A DNA stretch of 64,000 nucleotides from Adiantum capillus-veneris (Eukaryota; Streptophyta; Polypodiopsida; Polypodiales; Pteridaceae). This document shows, in pieces, positions 56,218 through 64,000 of this stretch (the stretch's first letter is position 1; every line of letters starts with the position of its first letter). The DNA is taken from the NCBI GenBank assembly GCA_014529385.2, contig CM043942.1, forward strand, positions 56,855,340 through 56,919,339, in the 5' to 3' direction. The position numbers and the translations under genes are program-made. Under the pieces are notes generated by a model, which ran no database searches, was not told where the DNA came from, and saw nothing but the letters and a program-made list of their open reading frames with translations.

Positions 56218-57101
56218 TTGTGGGGCATATGTGTGGTCCTTATGGTAGAAGACCTTGTCCAAAAAAGATGGATGCAATCAAAAACATGAAAGAAACATGT
56301 ACAACTATAACTGAAGTTCGAAGATTTCTTGGTGCTTGCGTCTTCTATCTTATTTGGATACCACATTATGCACATGTAGTAGATCCCCTTTATAGGTTGT
56401 TGAGAAAGAATCAAAAGTTTCGATGGGAAGAAGAGCACACAAAAGCCATGAGAAAGCTAAAGAAGCTACTTCTTTCATCGCCAACCTTGAGAAAGGTAGA
56501 CTATGCATGTGAGAGACCTGTCATTGTGACAATGGACACGAGTCCTACAGGGATAGGATGGGCAGTAGGGCAAGATGATGATGAAGGAAAAAGGTATGTG
56601 GTGAGATCTGGAGCCAAGATTCTGAGTTCTTGCCAACGCGATTATGCACAAGTAAAAAGGGAACTATGGAGCGTGGTTACAGCATTGAGGTGTGACAAGG
56701 AGTACTTGATAGGGGCATCAGTGGTTGTGGAAACTGATTGTTTGCCTCTTCTTGGAATGATCACAAATTGTTTGAGTCCTGATATTGCAATGCTGTGATG
56801 GATAGCCTACATAAAGTCCTTGAATCCTGAGTTCAAGCATATTGCAAGTAAAGACAATCCAATGGCAGATATGCTATCTAGGGCAAGGTATGAAGATGAA
56901 CATGACATGATTATTGAGGGAGATGATGTTGGCACAAAGTTTTACACTATTGATCATGCAAAGAGTAGTCATGCATGTTTTTTGTCTTCACTTGAGTACT
57001 TTTCAGAGGAACTATATGAGGATGAATGGCTCTTGATAGGTTGCTACTTAAGTACTCTGCAGAAGCAGGATGATTGGACTGAGCAAGAATTTAAGAGATA
57101 A
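56145..57101 (+). pseudogene. RT connection and RNase H (DHG gypsy)
   Basis: Frame 56145-56798: KVEEFNITLSGQKSVFGVNE, VRRFLGACVFYLIWIPHYA. RNase H follows with VTMDTSPTGIGWAVGQDD (Asp), AQVKRELWSVVTALR (Glu) and VVETDCLPLLGMI (Asp), all present. After a stop, frame 56820-57101 continues HIASKDNPMADMLSRARYED, the RNase H end. A frameshift near 56100 precedes it. Confidence 0.75.
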
Positions 57102-57124
57102 GAAGAAAAGCATACGGATACTTC

Positions 57125-58269
57125 TTGAGGGATGGCTACTTATGGAAGCATCCTAAACAAAGAGATGGAACACCATTGCGCGTAGTATGCGATAATGTTA
57201 CTCAGCAACAATTCATCAAGATTCCATGTGAAAGTTTATGGGCAAGACATCGAGGTGTATGGGCAACATTTACCAAGGTAAAAGAAAGGTATTGGTGGAA
57301 AGGAATGTATAAGGATGTGGCTGATTTTTTGGAGTCTTGTGTGACATGCCAAATGTACGGCATCGTGATGGACTACATCCTACTTATCCATTAGCCATGC
57401 ATTACAAATGGGTTGTGGATTTGGTTACAATGCCTTTGGGACTTTGGCAAATGAGGTATTTGGTGCTTGCAAGAGAAGATTTGTCTAATCAAGTTGAAGG
57501 GCGAGCATTGAGGACAAAGAATACACAAGCTGTATGTAAATTTCTTCTTGAAGATGTGATCTGTCGCTATGGGTGTGTGGGAAAGATAACTGCAGATAGA
57601 GGAGAATTGGATGCTGATGAAGCAAGCAAATTATTATCTAGAATGGGCATCAAACTAGCTTTAACTTGTGGTTATAACCTAGAGGGGAATGGCAAAAGTG
57701 AAGGAGGACATCCTCCAATAAACAAAGATTTAGCTAAGGCTTGTGAAGGTAATCTTGGAGAGTGGCCAAGGTTACTGCCATTTGCATTGTGGGCTGGCCG
57801 TACAACACATAGTTCAGTTATTACTAGCTATATGCTTGTTGAATTGATGTATGGTCAAAAACCTGTGACACCAATTGAAAATGTAGTTCTTACATGGAAT
57901 GTATTGCCATGGGAAGATGGAATGAGTAGAGAAGACCTTCTTGCATTGTGCATACGGAAATTGGAAAGAAGGCCTAAAGACATTGAGCTTGCAAAAGCTC
58001 GACTAAAGAATGCAAGGTTGAAAAACAAAGAGAGATTTGACAAGATGCATAGGCTCATACCAAAAGACATTGAAGAAGGTGATTGGGTGTTGGTGTATGA
58101 TAGTAGCCTTGAAAACTAGCACTCTACAATAAGGAAGCTTGCAAAGAGATGGTTTCCTTATGTTGTCAAACATGTGCATGGAAATGCAACTTACACCTTG
58201 CGTGAACTAGATGGGACTGAACTGAAAATTCCCATTGCAAGAAAAAGAATTAAATTATTCAAAAGATGA
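57125..58269 (+). pseudogene. Integrase (DHG gypsy)
   Basis: Frame 57125-57394 has the zinc-binding domain (ARHRGVWATFTKVKERYWWK, CVTCQM). Frame 57337-58119 has the core: VVDLVTMPLGLWQMRYLVLA (Asp), GKITADRGELDADEA (Asp), GNGKSEGGHPPI (Glu), then RLIPKDIEEGDWVLVYDSSL. A stop at 58117-58119 is followed in frame by RKLAKRWFPYVVKHVHGNAT and ELKIPIARKRIKLF to 58269. The catalytic triad is kept; frame break near 57360. Confidence 0.8.
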
Positions 58270-59697
58270 GGGGATTCTGATCCATTTGATGCACAACCAA
58301 GTGAAGAGGATGATGAAGCCAACTATATGCAAACTAAGGATGAAAGTGAGAATATGGCGTCTGACCGTGAGTTTTAATGCTCTACAAATGTTGTTGTGGC
58401 ACATACCGAAGGATGTCCAGGTTCAGAGGGATTGGATGTCATCCGTGGCACGTACATAGTGTGAAATAAAACATTCACCTCACTCTTGATACTTCTCGAT
58501 GTATGCAAATAAAAGCAATCATGTACATATTGTGCTATATGTTGAAGTGTCTATTGTGGTCATTATCATGTACATACCTATCCGAAAGGTCGTGGCCCTG
58601 GATGTGGCACATTTGCATGCTCTTCCACTTGATAAGATGCTTAATTTGGTTTTACAATGTATATATTCCAAGTGTTTCATGGTGGCACACTCATCTCGCC
58701 TATAAAGATTGATGCGGGTAAAAATTGCCAAAAATAGCAGCTAACAGGCATCGTTGCAGAATAGCATGTAAAGTGATCCAAAATGGTATATTGATGGAAA
58801 ATGATGCTTATCTATGCTTTTTATGCCTAAACAAGTGATCCCACAAATTTAGGGATTTTTCTGACTCCGTTTGGGATTTTTCGCATCAAAAATGGCATTT
58901 TTTTTGTCAAAAATGAGCTGGAAATGGCCTAGTTTTGGTCCAAAATGGAAAAATGTCCTAAAAATTGACACATCAGCTGAAAATGCCGTGGGGAAGAGAG
59001 AGAGGGCTGCTTTTTACAGAGAAAAAACCAGCATTTTTTCTCTACTGTGTAATAGCTTCCATGGTTGCCCAATCTATGTATGCTGCAGTCCCGCCTCTTC
59101 GCAATCTTGTAACTGAGCTTGTGAGGGAGTGAATTAGAGTTTCCCCTTATCAAATGGTGTTTGGGATTCAATATAGAAGCTCTTAAATCTCTGCAAAATC
59201 AAAAAATGGTCGCCAAGAAGGTGGAAGCTTGAGCATTCCTTTCAACTATTTGATGCTACGACTATGTAATTGGGGGCGAGGCTACATGATACCATGAAAG
59301 AGGTTTGGGTTTTGATTGAGAATTGTGCTTGTATGAGCATCAAGGTTTCATGGCTGAAACATTAATGTTTTTTGATGGTCTTTTTAAGTGAAATTGAATG
59401 TGATTTGATGATCCTCTCATCATACTCTCGACTACGAAAACAAGCAATTTCCAAGCACGATAGGAAAGAAGGTTTGTGACTTTGCTGTCACGAACGCTCT
59501 TAGATTCTCTATCACCCTTAGAAAGAGGGTTGGTGATTCTCCACAAATGGTTTCTTGCAAAGGGTTTGTGACTCTCATCACGGACTCTCACAGCCAGAGG
59601 TTCTGCACCTTCCCAGCTAGACCGCACACTTTTCGACAACGTGTCAAAGCAAGGTACTTATGCGCGAGCCACAAATGGCTGCAAGCACACAACCGGA
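58270..59697. other. Non-coding 3' region after the DHG gypsy element
   Basis: No convincing gene. AATAAA-type signals occur near 58465 and 58507. The 58730-58970 part has several AAAATGGCATTTTT-like short stretches. It may include an LTR of the element, but no second copy is present to prove it. Confidence 0.4.
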
Positions 59698-59851
59698 CTA
59701 ATCTAGCAAGCTCAAGAGAGCAAGGTTTTGTCACTCACCGCCCTACACTTGCCTTCGTGGAGGATTGCTTGCCGCGAAGAAGAGGGAGCTACCATCGTGC
59801 CACGCTCAACTGTCTCGCCACCGCCAAGCTATCGCAATGCTTGATCTCTCC

Positions 59852-59888
<37 letters not shown>

Positions 59889-59905
59889 GCATACACACAC
59901 ACAAG
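59698..59905 (+). repeat. Second copy of the LINE 5' region
   Basis: Plus-strand CAAGCTCAAGAGAGCAAGG, CACTCACCGCCCTACACTTG, GCCGCGAAGAAGAGGGAGC, then (CT)n (59846-59886) and a short (AC)n (59891-59902) match the minus-strand 26815-26618 segment in the same order. Sequence after the AC tract differs, so only the 5' part is shared. LINE copies usually lose the 5' end, so a 5'-only copy is unusual. Confidence 0.75.
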
Positions 59906-60502
59906 GAGATGAGGAAGAAGATGGAGATGGAGCAAGAGCACTCTTCAATTGCACAAATGATAGAATGAGTGATTTTTAGGTTTAGGTGACTTTTATATGA
60001 GCTCACCTCATTCACACTTGGGCGCCCATGCTTAGCCAACTAACCCTTAAATGTTACAGTTAGAGTGCGCCTCTCATCGGTGATCACTCTTACCCTTTTC
60101 CTTTGTCCCTCACTCGCTACCTATCTATCATTTTTGGATTACTGGTGTGGCCGGCCACTATAGATCCTTCCATAGTTTTCTCTCGGGCTCTTGTGGAACC
60201 CCGTATTCATGGTATTGCGCCCCTTTATGATAGGTATGCACAGGTTGTTTTTGGGTGGTGTGGAGTGTGGTTGGCTACAGAGGTTTTGTTTTTTTCGGTT
60301 TTTCTCTCGCAAAGTGGCACATCGTGTGGTTCTGATTGCCTCGGGCTGTGTGTCATCTTCAATGCACCAAAATAATTACAATCATTGGTGGGATGGGTCT
60401 ATAAATATTTCCTTTCTCTTTTCCTACTTAGTACCCCTGTCGTAGCCAGTGCTTTCAAAGTAACCTCCTCTTTTTCAAAGATTTGTTTGTCTCCTTTTAC
60501 AA
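59906..60502 (+). promoter_or_regulatory. Possible promoter region before the Helentron-like ORF
   Basis: Non-coding. A TATA-like TCTATAAATATTTCC near 60398-60412 is followed by pyrimidine-rich sequence about 90 bp before the ATG at 60503. Activity untested. Confidence 0.35.
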
Positions 60503-62056
60503 ATGGATCCCTTCAAGATTGAGATAGAGGAGGAGTTGCCTTGCTCTAATGAGGATCCGAAGGAAAAAATATTCCATTTTCTCTATCGAATTGTCCTTCA
60601 GCAGCAGTAGTAGGAGCAAGAAATCAAGCCAATCTTTAAACCTCACTTCTCATTGCAAGAGTGGCTAGCTTCTACAAGACATTTTCTTGAAGAGTTTGAG
60701 CAGGCATATGAGCAACAGACGGTCGAGGGCACTTTTGAGTTTGAGGACTGCCGATATGTGCATGTGAAGGATATATGTTTCAACCGCTCCAAGAAAGATG
60801 TTATCTACAGGAGCAGCCTCAAGCTTCCAAAGAATTTACATAGGAATGACATCAAATGTCCTGTACATAGACGAAAGTGTCATGTCGTGGAATACTATGC
60901 TAGACTCGTACTATATTTGAATGTCAATTTAAATGACCACCGGGACACAGCGGAGGAGGCAAAGCAGCCGGGGCCTTCCGTCACTAGTGATGAGATGGCG
61001 CCACTTTAAACTGGTTCTTTACGTGTTTTGGAGGGTGTTCAGCTCCCAAAGGGGGATTTGCCAACAAATGTTCTCCCTACCATCCCGATCGGTGATCACC
61101 ATTATGTTATGCTAAATGATATCATGGAGTTGTTTGACTTGAGAAAGGACTATTGCCTTGCTATAGTTTCTAAGAATCTTCAAGAGGATGTTAGTATAAT
61201 CAACCCTGTTGACAGGAAGAGACATATCGATGAACAGCTCCTTGCTTTAGAACGTGAACCGACATTGTTGTTTGATGCTTGGTTAGAAACACTGAATATG
61301 GATGAAGAGGACTACCTCCAAGCACTTTGCATAAACATAACAGATCCAACACTTCTTTTTAAAAGAGACCCCAAGGACATTTTCACAAATAACTTCAACA
61401 AGAAACTTTGTGCATTATGGGATGCAAATATTGATATTCAATTTATTTTCAATGGACACTGTGCAGCTGCATATTGCACATCATACATGACAAAAAATGA
61501 CAGCTCCGTAAGCAAAGCAATCAAACACGTGGTTGAAGCTTGCAAGAAGAACAACTTACCAACGTTGGAACGCTTGAAAAATATTGGTGGCGCATTGATC
61601 AACGCACAAGAAATGACATCACAACAAGCATCATACATTGCATTGTCGCTACCTTTGCATAGTGCTAGCAGAGAATTTGTGTTTATAAATGCTGATTGGA
61701 GCGCCGAGAGGACATTGTTGTTGAAAAGAAGAGCCATGCTGGATTCTTTGCGGCTTGAGGACACAAATATATTCTTCGATGACCTAGTCACAAAGTACGC
61801 ACGCCGTCCACCTAATCTACAGTGCTTATGCTTGGCTGAATATGCTAACAACTACAAGCTCGTTCATGGCTGTCCTCAAAAGAACAAAAAAACTCGCATT
61901 ATTAGGTTTATCAATTTCAAATTGGAGAAGGACTCTGAGAGACATTATCATGAGCTTTGTTTATTGTTTTTACCATTCATTGGTGAAGAGTCACAACCTT
62001 TGAACCGACACCTAGCTCTTGGAGAGAGAAATATATCACACACTCTCAAACAATAA
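60503..62056 (+). pseudogene. Unknown N-terminal domain fused in frame to Rep C-terminal half
   Basis: One frame of 518 codons with stops at 60608-60613 (two TAGs after CAG CAG CAG, probably former CAGs) and 61007-61009. Residues 1 to about 230 (MDPFKIEIEEELPCSNEDP, LQEWLASTRHFLEEFEQAYE, CPVHRRKCHVVEYYARLVLY, NVLPTIPIGDHHYVMLNDIM) are not recognised. From about 61215 it matches Helentron Rep: FDAWLETLNMDEEDYLQAL, FKRDPKDIFTNNFNKKL, WDANIDIQFIFNGHCAA, YCTSYMTKND (the Tyr/Lys motif), SQQASYIALSLPLHSASREF, RRPPNLQCLCLAEYANNYKL. The upstream Rep part with FFT and HUH motifs is replaced or lost. Confidence 0.7.
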
Positions 62057-62082
62057 ATGAGAACCGTCAAAAATTCTCAAGC

Positions 62083-62946
62083 TTGGAGACCACAACTTCA
62101 ACCATTGTGGAGTCCTCAATGAACACTTCATCAAGTGTAGAAACAATGGAAATTCACAAATACAATCTAGATCTTGATCTTCAAGGACCTCCACTTGCAG
62201 CGAGGTCGCTCCCTCTTTCTAAGAAGCTCGCACTACCGAACGAGCAATACCATTCATTAGTTGAAAAATTAAACATTGATCAACGATCCCTTTATGATGA
62301 CATTTTAACCAGGAATTGATTGAAGCCAATGAAGCCTATTCATCTTTTCTTGACGGGAGGTGCAGCGACAGGGAAGACTTTCATGCTGCAAACTATAGTC
62401 CAAGGGTTGATTCGACACTACAACTTGGCGATTCAACTTGACATTGAACTCCCCACAGCTTTACTAATGGCATATACTGGCAAAGCAGCATTCAATATTG
62501 AGGGGACAACAATTCACTCTGCATTGCGTCCACCACTCGTGCATCAAGCTTATGTCAACCTCTTTTCTAGCAGCCTTGCTGAACTTTCACAATTATAAAA
62601 AAACCTCAAACTAGTTATGTTTGATGAGGCCTCCTTGATAGGCAACAGACTTCTAAGAATCATAGATATAAGACTTCACAACATCAAGCATAACCACATT
62701 GAACCATTTGGTGGTTTGGACGTAATTTTTTGTGGAGATCTTTGTCAAGCTAGCCCAGTTCGGGATCGTTGGATCTTTTGCGAGCCACAAGAACCAATTG
62801 AATTGCTCACACCCTCTTTTTGGCACACACATATCAAATGCCATGAGTTAACACAAATAATGCAGCAATTAAACACAAAAATTTTATTTATGTTCTCAAC
62901 AGAATATGGAAGGCTCAACAAACAGACAAAGATTTGCTCTATGTGA
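62083..62946 (+). pseudogene. PIF1-type helicase, N-terminal half
   Basis: One frame with stops at 62317 and 62596. LNIDQRSLYDDIL precedes HLFLTGGAATGKTFMLQTIV (Walker A GGAATGKT at about 62356-62379), LLMAYTGKAAFNIEGTTIHS (motif Ia), LVMFDEASLIGNRLL (Walker B, DEAS) and FGGLDVIFCGDLCQASPV (motif III). These are the ordered PIF1/RecD motifs of Helitron helicases. It shifts frame near 62900. Confidence 0.85.
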
Positions 62947-63419
62947 ACTCTACTCTTAGAAACAAATTGTTTGACAAATTCATGACACCTCATCTATTCT
63001 ACACAAACAAATTGAAGAACGAACATAATCAACTTATTTTCAATGGCTTGGCTACCCAGACATACATAGTACACGCGAAAGACACTTTCCACAAAACATG
63101 CTCTAAAAATCTTGTCGTTCCAAATGATCCTCAGATGACTGCGGGTTTGACAACCACCTTGGAGCTAAAACGCGAAATGATAGTTGAGGTTTCTAGTGGC
63201 AACATCAACATAGACGATGGTCTAGTGAATGGTGCAGATGGTATTCTCAAAACACGTAGAAAAAAGGAACAATTTGCATATCGCATGGATACATTTCTTC
63301 TTTTGGACATTTCAACAGGGGCAAAACAACGAGCTGAAAATTCACGTCTCTACACTCAATCTATAGAACACCCATCTTTGAAACAACAAAAGAATTCCAG
63401 GTTGGGAAGAACTTGCTGA
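62934..63419 (+). pseudogene. PIF1-type helicase, middle part
   Basis: LYVNSTLRNKLFDKFMTPHL, TQTYIVHAKDTFHKTCSKNL, AGLTTTLELKREMIVEVSS and DDGLVNGADGILK correspond to the region with motif IV and the NGxxG loop. The frame drifts after about 63335. Confidence 0.75.
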
Positions 63420-64000
63420 ATAGCGTATCCAGGACACAGCTCCCCATTCAAGCAGCAAATGCACGAATTATTCATAGGTCACAAGGCTTGACAATGCAAG
63501 CGGTTGCATTTGACCCAACAGCAATCAATGCGCATGGCTTGGTTTACACATCTCTTTCTCGATTCAAGGATCCCGTTAATCTTCACATCCTCAAACCAAT
63601 ACTTGCAAACCAAATCCAAGTTGATGCAATCGTGCTCACTGAGTTGGAGAGACTAAAAAACAACGCCAGATGGGAACACTTGATCTCCTTGCTTTCCCAC
63701 TTCCAAGAGACACACTACATCATTCAATCCCTAAATGTTGTCTCCATCCAGAAGCATCTTCACCAAATTAAAAGTGATCCAAATTTAATGATGTCAGACA
63801 TTCTATGCCTCCAAGAAACAAGACAAAACACTTTCTTTAACCCACTTGCACCAGATTTCAACCACATTCATTATTACAACAAATTTGGTATGTCAATCTT
63901 TCACAAGGACCATGTCATTGTTCACTCCACAAAGAAACTATCAGCCCTTGGAATTGAAGTCATTGAAGCTTTCATTTCTATACACGGAGAACTTTTGCTC
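63338..64000 (+). CDS. Helicase C-terminus fused to EEP/APE-type endonuclease, partial
   Basis: A 221-codon open stretch running off the window: QLPIQAANARIIHRSQGLTM (motif V), HGLVYTSLSRFKDPVNLHIL (motif VI), a linker with ELERLKNNARWEHL, then IIQSLNVVSIQKHLHQIKSD, SDILCLQETRQNTF and HYYNKFGMSIFHKDHVI. SLNVxS...DILCLQET is the start of the apurinic-type endonuclease fold (Asn and catalytic Glu present). The fusion is continuous with no stop. Remaining catalytic residues lie beyond the window. Confidence 0.8.

Larger units (their letters stand above)
53720..58269 (+). mobile_element. Ty3/gypsy element with DHG protease, internal region
   Basis: Plus-strand gag-like part, protease, RT, RNase H and integrase occur in normal order. 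The lineage (DHGA protease, PIPVPKEHLPKL and FLDD RT, KYEHRGVW-type zinc domain) resembles gypsy elements I know from fungi and early-branching plants; this placement is from memory. The CACTA end at 53719 cuts its gag. LTRs were not identified. Confidence 0.75.
60503..64000 (+). mobile_element. Helentron-like Helitron (Rep part, PIF1-type helicase, C-terminal endonuclease), right end cut by the window
   Basis: Plus-strand coding order: unknown N-terminal domain, C-terminal half of Rep, PIF1-family helicase, then an EEP-type endonuclease in the same frame as the last helicase motifs. Rep-helicase plus C-terminal endonuclease is the Helentron layout (family knowledge). There are three in-frame stops in the first part and at least three frameshifts. 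The HUH motif of Rep was not found. Terminal sequences are not visible. Confidence 0.75.

Noticed and set aside
61438-61851. Minus-strand ORF of 137 codons
   Set aside because: It is antisense to the Rep region, which has strong motif support on the plus strand.

Overview
This window looks like intergenic DNA from a large plant nuclear genome. Almost everything recognisable is a transposable element or a relic of one, stacked by repeated nested insertion, with long (GA)n, (CT)n, (AC)n and (TATC)n tracts between them. No complete host gene, tRNA, rRNA or organelle segment was seen. The mix of elements suggests a land plant: chromovirus-like and Tat-like Ty3/gypsy (the Tat type with a second RNase H), a CACTA/TNP2 transposon with plant-type introns, an L1/jockey-type LINE, a gypsy lineage with a DHG protease, and a Helitron of the Helentron type with a C-terminal endonuclease. 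A fern such as Ceratopteris is my best guess, but that is inference and was not tested by any search.

Layout. 1-3786: 5' part of a minus-strand chromovirus-like element (RT, protease and gag remnants, tRNA-iMet primer site, 5' LTR). 3787-10434: AT-rich DNA holding dozens of copies of an 18-20 bp motif (GGACAAGTGGTGGACCTT), forward until about 8.75 kb and reverse-complemented from about 8.8 to 9.9 kb; a broken FCP1-like phosphatase gene lies inside it. 10435-12829: second LTR of the first family plus a stub of internal sequence. 12830-21441: minus-strand Tat-like element with a 2.6 kb 3' LTR, full pol order and two extra ORFs upstream of gag; its 5' LTR is not visible. About 21946-26815: minus-strand LINE. 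26815-27512: microsatellite block. 27797-30382: a solo-like LTR of the Tat-like family in inverted orientation to the one at 12830.

30417-53719: a CACTA transposon whose transposase and second gene are decayed. It is split by an 18 kb retrotransposon (34971-52946) whose LTRs differ at about 13 of 940 sites by eye. That element carries an array of near-perfect palindromes in its leader and a long coiled-coil gag-like region, but no pol of its own that I can assign. It is itself filled (about 40.4-50.7 kb) with fragments of other LTR elements: an integrase/protease segment in unusual order, a solo LTR of the first family, and a second Tat-like gag-protease with its 5' LTR.

53720-58269: plus-strand gypsy element with a DHG protease and a deleted RT motif. 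59.7-59.9 kb: a second copy of the LINE 5' region. 60.5-64 kb: plus-strand Helentron-like Rep/helicase with a C-terminal endonuclease running off the right edge.

Nearly every coding region has stops or frameshifts, so the window describes element history rather than active genes. The points most worth following are the palindrome array, a covarying hairpin next to TGGTGCCC in the LTRs of three families, the integrase-then-protease order, and the Helentron with an unfamiliar N-terminal domain.
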